Positions 33,852 through 46,600 of a DNA stretch of 64,000 bases are shown here, in pieces. The DNA comes from an uncultured Eubacteriales bacterium (lineage in GTDB: Bacteria; Bacillota; Clostridia; Saccharofermentanales; Saccharofermentanaceae), in NCBI GenBank assembly GCA_900314745.1, contig OMWK01000004.1:1-64000 (forward strand), in the 5' to 3' direction. The notes under the pieces were generated by a model. The model was not told where the DNA came from, searched no databases, and worked only from the letters and a program-made list of their open reading frames with translations. The first letter of the stretch is position 1. Every line of letters starts with the position of its first letter. The translations under genes and the position numbers were made by a program.

Positions 33852-33877
33852 CTATTATTGAACGTGTTTAATAATAG
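33852..33877. promoter_or_regulatory. Palindromic operator before the TetR gene
   Basis: A 26-base inverted repeat with one mismatched pair: CTATTATTGAAC, GT, GTTTAATAATAG. It directly follows a GATAAT -10 element (33846-33851) and ends 8 bases before the TetR start codon, overlapping the likely start site. Position and symmetry fit autorepression by the TetR-family protein. Confidence 0.65.
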
Positions 33878-33885
33878 GTGCATTC

Positions 33886-34464
33886 ATGAAGAAAGACGAG
33901 AAATTACAGTTAACCAAAGATAAACTGGTGGATGCCGCTTTCGAGCTGATGGAGAAGGCGGAGGACCCGATGGCAGTGACGTCGCGTGAGATAGCAGCGA
34001 GGGCAGATGTTAAGCCCGCCATGATCAACTACTGCTTCGGTTCCCGGGAGAATCTCATTTACAACGCTTTCCAGAAGCAGTACTTGAGTTTCCTGAAGGA
34101 TAAAGAGGTGGAGAAGGTGATCAACTCCGACCTGCCGCCGGACCAGGTGCTGAAGAGGCTGCATTATGTTGTGGCGGACTGTCTTGTGAAGAATCACACG
34201 TTCACGAAGGCGATAACGGGCTTTGTGCTCTTTAAGAGGGACCTCGGGCAGGAATCTTTCAGCTTTAACTATGTTAAAAAAGCCTTCAAAGGCCGTAAAA
34301 CGGATGCCGAGTGCAAGCTTATCGCTTACGAGCTCTCGACCATGATGCAGCTCATTATTTACCGCAAGGATGACATAAAAAGGGACTTCGGGATCGATCT
34401 TGATGATGAGGAGCAGCTTCGGCATTACATCGATATGAGGGTCGATCTTCTTCTGGGCTTATGA
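33886..34464 (+). CDS. TetR-family transcriptional regulator
   Basis: A 192-residue TetR-type regulator: residues ~8-60 form the N-terminal helix-turn-helix (SREIAARADVKPAMINYCFG), and the rest is a helical ligand-binding domain with no clear ligand family. It overlaps the following PEP-utilising enzyme gene by 4 bases (ATGA), so the two are cotranslated, and the palindrome at 33852-33877 is its likely operator. The simplest reading is that it senses the substrate or product of the enzyme and represses both. Confidence 0.87.
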   Translation: MKKDEKLQLTKDKLVDAAFELMEKAEDPMAVTSREIAARADVKPAMINYCFGSRENLIYNAFQKQYLSFLKDKEVEKVINSDLPPDQVLKRLHYVVADCLVKNHTFTKAITGFVLFKRDLGQESFSFNYVKKAFKGRKTDAECKLIAYELSTMMQLIIYRKDDIKRDFGIDLDDEEQLRHYIDMRVDLLLGL

Positions 34465-36728
34465 TATATCCGCTTAATAACATTCCTGAGGACAGGCTGG
34501 AGCTTACGGGCGGCAAGGCGAAGTCCCTGTCGTATATGATCACGCATACGAAGATAAGGATTCCGGAAGGCTTCGTGCTCCCGGCGGGAGAGGAAGTGTC
34601 GGATGACGATATCGCGCGGCTGGACGGGAGGTTTACATACGCAGTCCGCTCGTCGGCATTGAACGAGGACGGACAGAATGAGTCTTTTGCCGGGCAGTAT
34701 GAGACGGTGACCGACGTGAAAGTCCCGGACATCATAGCGGCAGTAAAGGAAGTTCAGGCATCTGCCGATAATGACCGGGTGAAGGCATATTCCGGGTCGA
34801 AGACCGGCATAGGCGTAGTTATCCAGAGGTTCGTGCAGCCCGAATTCGCGGGCGTTGTGTTCACGTCTGACGTGATAACGGGCAAGGATGAGGAACTCGT
34901 CGGAAACTACGTTCGGGGCGAGGGCGAGCAGCTGGTCTCGGGTGCCTCGAATGCCGAAGAGTTCAGGATTAATGTGGTAAAGTTCGCATACAGAGGCCCT
35001 GATGAGATGAGAGCTTATGCGAAGACTTTGGGCAGATACTGCATGGAGATCAGGCGCCTCTACGGGATGCCGATGGATATCGAGTGGGCCGTAAGCGGCG
35101 GCAAAGTCTATATCCTGCAGGCTCGGCCGATCACGACATTAAGAAGGCTGGATCCCGCAACATACGAAGTCAACGGAACCAAGTCGGGATATAAGCTTCT
35201 TACGAGGACGAACGTCGGCGAGATATTCATGAAGCCTCTGTCCCCGATGACATTCAGCGTGCTCGAGAAGATTAATTCGATGCTCGGTCTTCCTGACTGG
35301 CTCGACAGTATCTGCGGTCAGGCCTATATGAACATCTCCGTTATGTGCTCGATACAGGTGGCATTCGGGAAGAACCGTGAGCAGGCGTTCGAGAACATAA
35401 AGAGCCTTGTCGGCAACATACCTGACGGGGTGGAGGTGCCGGTATCGCCTTTTGATAAGAAGGCATTTCTTAAGGCGCTGAAGGTGCTCTTCTTCCCTAA
35501 GGAGAAGTGTAAGTTAACTAAGCGTGAGAAGCACGATATGGTACGAGACCTGCCTGATATATCAAGAGAAGTCATAGCAAGGATCAGGACAATAGAAGAC
35601 AGCAAAGAGCTGCTTAATTACTGGGATGGTGAACTTCTTCCGAAGGTCAAGGATGCGTTCGCATCGATACTCGGCGAGGCGGGAATGCAGATGGTGCCGC
35701 TGTTCTCGACACGCGGGAAGATAGCGAAGATCGCAGGTGAGCAGATGGCTGACCGCCTGTGCGGCGGTTGCCTCGGGGTGGTCGAGAGCATGAAGCCGAT
35801 GCTCCTGATAGATGACGTGATCGCGGGAAGACTGAGTAAGGAAGACTACGTTAAGACCTGCGGTCACAGAAGCCCGTCCGAGATGGAGCTTATTGAGCCG
35901 AGGCCGTATGAGGATCCGGCTTTCCCGGATAACGTGATCGAAGAGCGACGAAGGAGCGGTGTCAACATGTATGCGATGCTTCGAAGCCAGCAGCAGGCCT
36001 TCGAGGAGGCACTTGCTGAGTTCAAGGCGAAGTACCCTACAAGGAGCAAGTGGATAGAGAAGCAGATCGCAGGGTTCCGCGCGGCGAATGCTTTTCGAGA
36101 GGAGATAAGAAGCAAGGGCGTGTACATATTCTGCGTGTTCAGGGAGTACATCCTGCGTGCGGGGCATCTGAACGGGCTCGGCGACGAGGTGTTTATGTTC
36201 ATGTTTGACGAGCTCTTCGAGGCGCTTCGAAGCGGCGTGATGCCGGTAGAGACGCTTGCGGCAAGGCGCAAGACATACGATAAAAACCTCACGTACCCGT
36301 GCTTTCCGAGCATCGTCATGGGTAGGTTCGAGCCGGACGAGTGGTGCGCGGACGCGAAAAGAAGAAGCGATTACTACATACAGGACATGAGCGCGGAACC
36401 TGTGCAGGAGGGCGATATCAGGGGCTTTCCGGGGGCATCGGGCAAGGTGCGCGGGAAGGTGGTTGTCATCGCGGATGTCGATCACATAGGTGACATCAGG
36501 GACGGGGACATACTCGTAACGACAGCGACAAACATAGGCTGGACGCCCGCCTTCCCGAGGGTATCTGCAATCGTGACGGACATCGGTGCGCCCCTGTCGC
36601 ATGCGGCAATTGTAGCGCGTGAATTCGGCATACCGGCTGTCGTCGGGTGCGGTAATGCGACGATGCTTCTTAAGACCGGAGAGATGGTCGAAGTCGACGG
36701 TGCCGCGGGAGTTGTAAGGAAGGTGTAA
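34461..36728 (+). CDS. PEP synthase / rifampin phosphotransferase-like dikinase
   Basis: A 755-residue enzyme. Residues ~1-235 are the ATP-grasp pyruvate-phosphate-dikinase domain (GGKAKSLS, then VRSSALNEDGQNESFAGQYE, ending at GGKVYILQARPITT). Residues ~240-640 are a helical region. The swivelling phosphohistidine domain is at the C-terminus, with His714 in APLSHAAIVARE. This order (ATP - middle - His) is that of rifampin phosphotransferase rather than PEP synthase, where the PEP-binding barrel is last. So it may phosphorylate a small molecule using ATP to give AMP and phosphate. The middle region is not clearly the rifampin-binding one. The overlapping TetR gene suggests induction by the substrate. 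Confidence 0.75.
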   Translation: MIYPLNNIPEDRLELTGGKAKSLSYMITHTKIRIPEGFVLPAGEEVSDDDIARLDGRFTYAVRSSALNEDGQNESFAGQYETVTDVKVPDIIAAVKEVQASADNDRVKAYSGSKTGIGVVIQRFVQPEFAGVVFTSDVITGKDEELVGNYVRGEGEQLVSGASNAEEFRINVVKFAYRGPDEMRAYAKTLGRYCMEIRRLYGMPMDIEWAVSGGKVYILQARPITTLRRLDPATYEVNGTKSGYKLLTRTNVGEIFMKPLSPMTFSVLEKINSMLGLPDWLDSICGQAYMNISVMCSIQVAFGKNREQAFENIKSLVGNIPDGVEVPVSPFDKKAFLKALKVLFFPKEKCKLTKREKHDMVRDLPDISREVIARIRTIEDSKELLNYWDGELLPKVKDAFASILGEAGMQMVPLFSTRGKIAKIAGEQMADRLCGGCLGVVESMKPMLLIDDVIAGRLSKEDYVKTCGHRSPSEMELIEPRPYEDPAFPDNVIEERRRSGVNMYAMLRSQQQAFEEALAEFKAKYPTRSKWIEKQIAGFRAANAFREEIRSKGVYIFCVFREYILRAGHLNGLGDEVFMFMFDELFEALRSGVMPVETLAARRKTYDKNLTYPCFPSIVMGRFEPDEWCADAKRRSDYYIQDMSAEPVQEGDIRGFPGASGKVRGKVVVIADVDHIGDIRDGDILVTTATNIGWTPAFPRVSAIVTDIGAPLSHAAIVAREFGIPAVVGCGNATMLLKTGEMVEVDGAAGVVRKV

Positions 36729-36795
36729 AGCCTTAAATCTTGATGATTACGTGCTCTTGTGATACAAAAAAGGTACCGGCTTATGGAGGTATCAT

Positions 36796-37386
36796 ATGAG
36801 TCCCGAGAGAATTAAATCAGTACGTAATCACATGATAATCAGCAGTATCATTCTTCTGATACTCGGCGTTTTGTTTATAGTCTGGCCCGACCAGGCAGCA
36901 ATCTTCCTTACGAGGGCGACTGCTATCGTGATACTCGGTGTCGCCGCATTTGAGCTGGTACTGTTCTTCCTCGGAAAGCGTAAGGGATTCACGGATGTTC
37001 CGGCGATAATCATAGGCGTGATACTGACGGCGCTCGGCATTTTCCTGCTTGTCCGTCCGGATTCTCTTCTGAGCTTCTTCAACATAATCTTCGGAATAAT
37101 CATCCTGATAATGGGTCTGGATCACCTGTTCCAGGCAGTCTTCATCATAAGGCACGTCAGGACGCTGTGGTGGGTATCGCTTTTAGTGGGCGTGGCTGCC
37201 GTGGTTCTTGGCATTGTAATCCTTGTAAATCCGTTCTCTGCGGTAAGAACTGCCATGATTCTCGTAGGAATCACGATGGTAGTAGAGGCTGTAGGGGGAT
37301 TCTGGAACCTGCCTGCACTTAAGGCCCGTCCCGAGGTTATCTCAGCAAAGCCCGTAAACAGCGAAGACGACGATCTTAACGCGTAA
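36796..37386 (+). CDS. DUF308 / HdeD-like membrane protein
   Basis: A 196-residue membrane protein with six hydrophobic segments in three similar pairs, the pattern of DUF308 (HdeD-like) proteins; ILGVLFIVWPDQA and LGIVILVNPF are typical repeats. Family members are small membrane proteins of unknown role, linked to acid stress in enteric bacteria. GGAGG precedes the ATG by about 9 bases. A charged tail of about 20 residues ends the protein. It stands alone between the PEP enzyme and the pilus locus. Confidence 0.8.
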   Translation: MSPERIKSVRNHMIISSIILLILGVLFIVWPDQAAIFLTRATAIVILGVAAFELVLFFLGKRKGFTDVPAIIIGVILTALGIFLLVRPDSLLSFFNIIFGIIILIMGLDHLFQAVFIIRHVRTLWWVSLLVGVAAVVLGIVILVNPFSAVRTAMILVGITMVVEAVGGFWNLPALKARPEVISAKPVNSEDDDLNA

Positions 37387-37453
37387 TCCGTACGCCGGCG
37401 TCACCTGCGGGGCGCTTACGCCACCTTCGAAAGGCTCCAACTATAGCCTCAAA

Positions 37454-37552
37454 ACTGCCTCTCGGCGAGTGTCGTTCTGACACTACCGTAATATTTTGGT
37501 CATTTTTTTAACAATAATTTTATTTGACGCTCGTTCCCCGCGCGCCTATATT
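37454..37552 (+). promoter_or_regulatory. Promoter of the giant pilin-adhesin gene
   Basis: TTGACG at 37524-37529, 17 bases, TATATT at 37547-37552. Upstream, AACAATAATTTTATTTGAC is shared exactly with the promoter at 48952. An inverted repeat AGTGTC with GACACT (about 37469-37485) lies further upstream and may be a terminator or binding site. The leader to the ATG at 37620 is about 62 bases. From 37387 to 37454 I see only GC-rich short inverted repeats and no gene. Confidence 0.7.
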
Positions 37553-37619
37553 GTATTTAATAATAGAAAAATATGCTCTACCTTGGCGTATTGTCTTCAA
37601 GGCAGAGGAAGAGGGGACA

Positions 37620-40600
37620 ATGAAGCTTTATAGGAACACAACTTCTTATACCGCAAGAAGACGCTCACGCCGCGGCTTCACTTTGGTTGAGCTTATTGTT
37701 GTCCTCATGATCATCGCAATTCTCGCTGCGATAGGTGTATCGAGTATTGTAGGGTACATCAAGAAATCCAGATTTGATAAAAACGAACAATACGCGATCA
37801 CTATTTATCAGACTGCGCAGAATATTGTTTCTCAGAAGGTATCGAACGGAACTATTGAAGTCTGGATTAAGAATATCCCGGGAATTGAATTGCCGTCGCT
37901 GTCCACTGAGAACACACAGACAGATGCATCGGCACACTGTACCGTTGCGTTGACATATAATCCTAAATCATCTGGTAACGCCGAAGATAAATATATTTAC
38001 GAATTCCTTGCGCCGTACTTTTATGATACGTTAGTATTCAACGGTACTCTTGCTGTTGAATTTGATATTAGTGCTATCAATGACAACGGCGTAATTGTAT
38101 ATTCAGCAAGTGTTAAGTCAGCATTCTTCAGCATTGAGAATTCAGTAAGTTCAGGATGGGATCCTGCATACTGTGTGGAGGATGATACTCCTACAGTTGA
38201 TGGTCTTCCTGTAAGAACAGCGTCCTTCAGATTCCTTACCAGTCATGTAGGTTACTTTGATGGTACTGAGGCCTCTGCTAAACCGGTGAATATTACTCCT
38301 GTTTATTTGCCTCAGTCAACAACTTATGAGTTGGATGGTCACATTATAGCTGGCTCAGACGCTCAAGGTTATCTTTTTAATTTCCGTAATGGTGAAACTC
38401 TTGATGTTTCGTGGGCAATATTTGACGAAGACGGAAAGGCTCACGATTTTCACAAAGAGAATATTATTATCAGTCTTTTTGATATTGACAGTGTTTCCCA
38501 GACAAGTGCAAGTCCAACTCCAATTGCGACAATCAGCATAGATTGGAGTGAGGGTGCGCCTATAAGTTATGAGACACTTAAGACTTCGTCACAGGAAACT
38601 GTTACTTACGAGTACATTAATAATATGTATACGATCACCAGGACAACGGTAGAAGGAACCGTTAGCGCAAGTGTTAATGGCCATGAGCTTAGATTCCCTA
38701 TTACTATCAGCAAAGTTGTTAATGATGGAAGAATCGGTTGTCCTGATCCTGATATTGGTTATTATGAGTACACATTGTCTCTTGATTGTATGATGGAGAG
38801 ATCTTACGATTCGTATTTTAATAATAGAGATAACTATGCAAATAGATATGGTTCTGAAAGGTTGTTTGGCCGAGGTGATATAACACCCCGCAACATTTAC
38901 GCGACTATTTCCGGTTCGGCAACTACCTATAGCTTGAATGATGCTGGTCAGTCTTCCGGAAGTACTCTGCCAATAGGCGGAACTACAAATGAGCCTGTTT
39001 ATGCCGCGAGAGCAATAAACGATCCTGTATATCTTGACAGAGTTGAGAATAGTAGAGACGGTCATATTACTTATGTTTACACAGTAAGGGATCATGCAGC
39101 GGAATTTGACGGAGCGGATTCCAAAAATGAAGAAAAGACTATAACGGGAAAATGTGTCGTTAATACACTTTTTGGTGATCTTCGTTATGGAAGAAGTGTG
39201 ACTACTTCATCCGGTGGTGCGACAACAACTATCTATGGTTCGGTTTGGGATAACACAAGAGATGTTGTCATTACTTCATACAGACATTTATATAATATCC
39301 GTAACATAGGAAATGCTACTGCCACATTCCGTATCGTAAGAAATCTTAACTGGTATTACCATATAGGTAATAACTATGCGAGTGAGGTTAAAGTATTTCA
39401 ACCTTATTCTCAGGGGCAAGCTTACAGATTCCGTTCTCCTGCTGTAGGCGGAAATTTAATGACGGTATCTTTCCCTGCTTTGGGTGAACTTAAGAGCGGA
39501 CAGACTCTGATGTCTATGTCTGTTGCCGGAGGCACAACATATTCGATTAATAATGTTCAGTTAAGAAAGAGGTCTTTTTTAAACAGCGATGGTTCTTACG
39601 GACTTATCTGTAAGAATAGTGGTGTCATATATAATATTTATACCAATAACCTCAATCTTGTAATGATAGATTTTGCTGGTGAGGGAGTAGGCTGTGATTA
39701 TGATTCGATCGGTAATTCCAGTATTACTTCCATTAGTAAAACTAATGAGAATATTAATAAGCCTGTTGGCGGACTTGTAGGAATAAATCAAGGGCTTGTA
39801 GGTTCTTCAGCTACTAATCTCGCAGAATCGTCCAACACTATCGTCATGAATAATACAGTTGTAATGGCGGGTAATTATTGGAATTGCGGCGGATCTAAAG
39901 ATGTTGGAGGAGTAATAGGTAAAAATAATGGCCGTAATTCAGGTTCAGAATCTACCTATGGAGTGATAAGACTTACAGGTTCGTTTGCTGTACTAGGCTG
40001 TAAAAATGTTGGCGGCATTATAGGATATGACGAAGCCAATATTGGTGCGAGACTTGTTGTTGTAGGAAGCACGGGTACATCCGAATTTGTTTTCCCGGAA
40101 TTAAATTTTGATGGACATAGATTGACGCCATCTTGTATTGTGGCATCTCCGTATATGGTGGGTGGCGCAATCGGCAAGGTAGATGGTGCGCGCGAATTTA
40201 CATATGGTGTATCAGGCGTAAGTGTGACGGGTCCTGACAATAACGGAGGATTGACTTTTAACCGGTTGAATGATGATGATTACCAAATCAGTGTAGTTTT
40301 GCCTGATGATTCGCTTTTGCTTGGTCTTAATATTGGTACAGATGGATATGTTGGCGGTGCCATAGGTCATCTTGTTAATGGTAATGGTGAACGACTTAAT
40401 ATTCGCATCAGGAATAACGGTAATATTATTGCGCAGGGAGATAAGGCGCGCAATTACGGTGGTGCGATAGGTTATTTTGAATTATCAAATAATAAACATA
40501 TTAGAAATATATATGTAGATGTTATTAATTCTGATGGATCCAGTATAGGTTCATTTAGTGTTGATTCTTCGAAAGCGCTCCGTGCTGGCGGCGCCATAGG

Positions 40601-43600
40601 TATTATTAACTCTACAGTAGATAATTCTGATGTTACATTTATGATAAATGCTGTTAATGATGGCTGCATTGTATCTTATGGTCAAGATACCGGTGCAGGC
40701 GGTGCTATCGGAGCAATTGAAGGATCATTTGTCAAATCCAAGTTTATTATTAGTGCAATTAATGGCGAGAATTCACAGATAGTTAGCATATGGAACCCGG
40801 GTGGCAATAAGTCTCGAGGAACTGGAGGTGCTGTAGGCGGAATCAAAGATGGTGATGCCACCAAAATCTACTTGTCAGAAGATTCCATAGTTTACGCAGA
40901 AAATAGCGGAATTATAAGTGGATCGGATTATGTCGGAGGTACAATTGGTCTAGTTCCTGCTAATGCGGGAAGAGTATATGCGGTAAATCACAATGGCTCA
41001 ATCATTGGTCGTGATTATACAGGCGGCGCTATTGGTATTCAATATAAGAATCAAAGCGGTATTATTCAGTCTGTATTGAACGGGACAACTGTCTCGGGAA
41101 GGGATTATGTCGGCGGAGCAACGGGGGATGTCAATAGTCAATATGGAACAATTCGTTCTACATTGAATGGGGCAAATATATCGGGTAGCGGCTCGACAGG
41201 TTATGTTGGCGGAACATCAGGTAGAATTCAGAATTTCTATGAGAATTCCTTACTTAAGACGATTGTCGACGGGAATTCTTCTGTAAACAGTGCAGGGTCT
41301 TATGTTGGCGGTGTTGTTGGTTATGTTAAAAATGCTGATGCCGGAACAAATGGAACCGTTGAACTTGTTGGAGACAGTACTGTACCGGTACTTAATGTTT
41401 CTTCGCAGGGAGATTATGTAGGTGGTACGATTGGCCAGTTAGAGTCAGCGTTTAGTATTTCTACGATAATTAGGATGCCTGATCAGAGCCCTGCTAATGG
41501 TCTGGTAATGAGAGTATCCGGAAAGAATAATGTTGGCGGTTCACTAGGATATATAAATATTAGTGACGGTACCAAAGTAATTGATGTTGACTTGCTTGTT
41601 GTTCTTCATCCTCAGTCTTACATAAAGGCTAGCGGCTATAATGTCGGTGGAGCTATCGGTAAGATTAATACATCTGGCGGTAATTATACCGGCAGCATAA
41701 CTGTTAAGAGCATAATGGGATCTGTTAGCGAGGAAACCAGCATAATACGTGGCAAGTATAATGTCGGAGGCGCAGTCGGACTATTCAATGCTGTTACTTA
41801 TTGTGAGGTGAACTCCGGGTGCTTAATCAAAGTTGATTTTGTTCTCTCGGGATGGAGAATTAGTGCATCCGGAAGTGATGAGAATAGTAATTCCAGCGTA
41901 GGCGGAGTTGTCGGTGAGTTCAGAGGTTTTGATAATAATAATTTGGGCAATAGTTCTGTTGCGATACCAGTAACGGCATATCTCGGTTCGTCGAGTGTAA
42001 CAGGTGCCGGTAATAATGTAGGCGGTGCGATAGGTAAAAACCACCTCAGAAATAGCGCTATAAATGTTACTACAACTACTGGATGTGTTATAGAAGGTGC
42101 GAATAATGTCGGTGGAGCTATAGGCCTAAATGAATTGGACGTTCTCGGAGTATCAACTCAGATAACGGGTAATGTAACCGGATCCGGCAATAATGTTGGT
42201 GGTGTTATAGGCAATAATAAAGCTCTTGTCAATGGTGCTATTACTGCCACCATAAATGGTAACATTAACGGCGCTGGTGACAGTATTGGTGGTGCGATAG
42301 GTTATAACAATTATGGAATCGGATACGCAGTTACAGTTAATTTAACTGGTGGCGTATCAGGCAACTCAAATGTTGGTGGTGTAATTGGATATAACGATAG
42401 TGTTGATATTGCATTGGCAGATAGTACCGCTACAGTTATCTCTGCAACCATTAACGGCAGTATTACCGGCACAGGAGATAATGTTGGCGGCGGATTAGGT
42501 CACATAAAAAACAATACTGTTACGGGAGTTGTTTCAGTTACATTCCAAAGCAGTTCAACAGGCACTGAGAATAACGTTACCGGCAATAATAACGTTGGCG
42601 GAATAATCGGTTTCAATGAGGGTACAACATTCTCTTCCGGAATCTCATCTAGTATTCCTGCCGGATGTAAAGTTGAGGGTAAGGGTTATGTTGGCGGTGC
42701 CATAGGCAATAACCAGGGAATTCTTACATCTGTTCAGTCAACGGTAGACGGCTTGATATCGGGTACTGCCGTGACAGGTTGTGTAAGTGGTGCAATTGGT
42801 TATAACACCCGTTCGATTTCGAGTGTGACCTCAACTATTAATTCAAATGGTAAGGTTCAGGCTTCGGGAGATAATGTCGGTGGTGCAATCGGATTAAATG
42901 AAGCTGCTGTTTCTACTATCTCTGTCACTTCGAGTGGAAGTATAACAGGAGAAGGCAGGATCGGAGGTGCTGTCGGTTACAATAAGGGAGCGCTTGAATA
43001 TATCACAGCTACGATAAATGGTGCTGTAACAGGAGCGGGAACCTCAGGCGACGTTGGAGGCGCTATAGGCTACAATGAGGCGAATATAATCGGCCGACAG
43101 GATTCAACAGGAAATGTTGTAGCAATAGCTGTAGTATTGAATGGATCTGTTACTTCTCTTAACAGTGATGGCAGCGCCCGTTACGACAATGTTGGCGGAG
43201 GTATAGGACACACCAAGAATAATACTATAAGTGGAAACATAACCGTTACCTTGGGTAGTACTGCAAGGGTAGAGGGAAATAATAATATCGGCGGATTGAT
43301 TGGTTTTAATGAAGGAACCAGCATGAGCAAGACCTTGACATGTATGATCCCTGTAAATTGTATGGTGCGCGGGTATGGTAGCAATGGCCGTGTCGGTGGC
43401 GTTATCGGATATAACAATGGTTCTCTTGTTGACGTGGTTTCCGTGATTAATGGATCCGTCAGAAGTGTTAATGGCGGGTATGTTGGTGGAGCGATAGGTT
43501 ATCATTACAATGCCAAGATTACCGGTACGATAGATGTAACTATAAGCGGAACGGTATCATCCGCAACAGAGGACAGCAGTGGCGCAACAACGGTATCTTA

Positions 43601-46600
43601 TGACTATGTTGGCGGAGCAATAGGTTATTGTGAAGATAACAACAAGGCTCCGAAAAATACTGTGAACATATTAAAAGTAAAGCTTGAAGGAAATGCGGTA
43701 GTTGAGGGTAAGAATTATGTAGGTGGAGTATTAGGCTTTACCTCGTGCAATATCGAAAGTGTTTCTTCAGAAGTCACAGGTAGCTCTCAGATCATTGGTG
43801 TTAATTGCGTCGGCGGTGCAATAGGGTTAGCCAGAGCCTTTGTAGGACAGAGTGGAAACGATGTGTTTGACGGAAAAGCAACCGGCAGAATAAGTAATGT
43901 ATCAGTAACAATATCTGCAGATTATGCATTAACAGGTATTACCTGTATTGGTGGCGCAATTGGACAAACGGGTGACAAGATAGATGCAGATAGATATTAC
44001 TCTGCGGTAATGATGAATGTTAATTGCGAGATTAATTCCCGCTATTTGTTCGATCCCGTTGCTACGGGAACAGATGTTGGTGATATGGCTTGTGCCGGAG
44101 GTGTTATAGGAAGAATTGGTGAAGGTCGAGTAGAGAGCATTACTTTGAGCGGTACAGGTGGTGCATGTAATATCGATAGTGATATCTTTGGTTCCGAATA
44201 TCCCTATAATGGTCCGGTTGTTTCTTATCCTAACACAGTTCTGGTTGCTGCCAGAGGACAATCTGTTGGTGGAATAATAGGCCAGGTTGGAATGAGTGAG
44301 GCAATCAATCAGTCAAGTGCTGCTCAGAATGTTACGATTTCCAAGATAGTTGTTGATGGTTCGATTAATTTGTGTGTAATCTCAGTAAACGGTGCCGACA
44401 GAATCGGCGGTTGGATTGGTTGCGGCTTGGGATCAAGCGGTGGATTCGGCAACAGAAGTGAAAGTGATTATAGTAGCAGTCCTGCTACATTTGATGTTGA
44501 TAATGTAAGACTCGTTTACAGCCAGGGTAGTTGTGTCGGCGGTTTCTGCGGTTTTTCCCGTACTTGGGATAACAGTAGAATACCTGCTACTTATGCAGAT
44601 GTTGTTGTTACTCTTAATGATGCCAATATAATTGGAAGAGCCAGCGTTGGCGGTGCATTAGGATATACATACAGATCCTACTTCAAGAGGGGTCAGATTA
44701 CGGTTACTCTTCATGGGCGTACTAACATAGGTGATATAACAGGTAATGCAATGCCGGGAGACAGTCATGTTTATCCATCTATTTGCTATGAGGCCGGTGG
44801 CGCTATTGGAAGATTTGACACATCCAAGAGCAACTTCAATGTTCCGATAAGGGTGTACTTCGATGGCTCGCTCTGCCGCGTATGGGCCGGCGGCGGCTCC
44901 TCATCTCAGAATGCGTACGGAGTCGGAGGTGTATTTGGAAGTATTAGGAATGCTACACATTCTTTCAATGCAGATGCTCAGATGATAGTTAAACCAGTTG
45001 AACCAGTATCTTCCTCTTCTGCTGATCAGATGCTTGTTTATTCAAGATACTCTAATGCAGGCGGAGTAATTGGTTATATCGATAATGCAGCACTGGATAG
45101 GTATTCTTCCGCTCACCCTTCATATGCTCTTAATGTATTAGTACAGTGTGATAATGATAGTGGTGCTGCAGGTGGATTTGTTGGAAGAATGACCAATATG
45201 AATGGTCGAACAATTACACGCTGTTTCTTCACCGGCTCCGCCGGATCTGTAGTTGGAGGTGGTTCTTCCACAATTGCGGGTGGATTTGTTGGGGACATGG
45301 GTAGTGGTAGTATTACCAATTGTTATACCACTGCAACAGTTAGAAATCCCAGTGGTTCGAATACAGGTGGATTTGCCGGGCGCATTTCTGCGGGTTCGGT
45401 ATCCAATTGTTACGTTGGAGGTCATACATATTCCGGCGCGTATTTGGATAGTGAGGGAAATATCAGTGGCTATCAAAACGTAGGTGGTTTTGTTGGCGCA
45501 GTAAGCGGATCAGCGACTATTTCCGATTCTTATACAACTGCTTCTGTTAGAGGTACAGGTAATAATATCGGTGGATTTGTCGGACAGTCATCGGGCAGTT
45601 GTACAATAAAGAATAATTACTGTACCGGTCTTGTAATAGGAAATGGTTCGTATGTAGGTGCATTTGCCGGCTACGCTTACGACGTGGGGAAATTCACCGG
45701 AACAAACAGAGCGCTTTACCCGGTTAATACAAATAGAAGTCTTATAGGCTCTAGTAATGATTCGGGAGTAATAGTTTGGGCTAATAGTTACAGCGATATT
45801 AACACAGCAGGGACACGATATACGGCTGTTCCGTTTGATGCGAGCCTGGCGGGGGCATCTTTCCCGTATAGAGCTGTTCTTGATAACACTCACCATGGTG
45901 ACTGGCCAGTAATAACGAATACAGGAACAAGGAATCTGTCATCAGCAACGATTGAGTTTATCGATGTTGACTATGATGAGGAGGGCAGACCTGTCTTTGT
46001 ATATGATCCGGCTGGTTTGGATTTGTCGAATCATGTCAGAGTCACCTATCCCGGTGTCACAGATCCTCTTACATTTGGAGAGGATTACATACTGATCTAC
46101 AATCAGACAGCTGATGTAGGAGAGTTATCGGTTGTTGTTGCTGCCAATCCCAGTAAAGCCGATAACGATTACTATGGTGCCAAGACAGCGAACTACATAG
46201 TAACTGAGGCAAGTTTAGCGACTGATGCTGTTGTTGTCAGTATTGAACCGGGATATGATGAAGAAGGAAATCCTCTGTATTTTGGTTACGATGCTGCCGG
46301 TAACCTTGTTCCAATGAGTGAGGATGAGGGTGGATATCCTGCGTATGTTTATACCGGCGCTGCCATTGATCCTACAGTTACGGTTACATATAGGGTAGGC
46401 GATGTCGAATATACACTAACGCCTAATAGCGATTTCTATCTGTCTTATGACCGTAGTAATATCGACATATCTTCGGATGGCTATATAACCGTAACTATAA
46501 CCGGTTATGGCAATTATAAGGATAATGCGTTGACTACACTTAGATTTGTAATCATCGGTATTGATATTGCTGATGCTGATGTTACCTTAACCGGAGCTAC

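Noticed and set aside
35562..36602. A 346-codon minus-strand frame inside the PEP-utilising enzyme
   Set aside because: It mirrors the real gene, is rich in His and Arg as expected of antisense frames, and has no ribosome site.
37469..37485. A sixth copy of the regulatory palindrome (AGTGTC with GACACT) before the giant gene
   Set aside because: The half-sites resemble TGTCG only in part, the centre is too short, and the downstream 19-base spacing to ATTGGA is absent.
39755..45690. A CRISPR array or DNA minisatellite in the repetitive part of the giant gene
   Set aside because: The repeats exist at protein level with diverged DNA and an uninterrupted frame; there is no repeat-spacer pattern.
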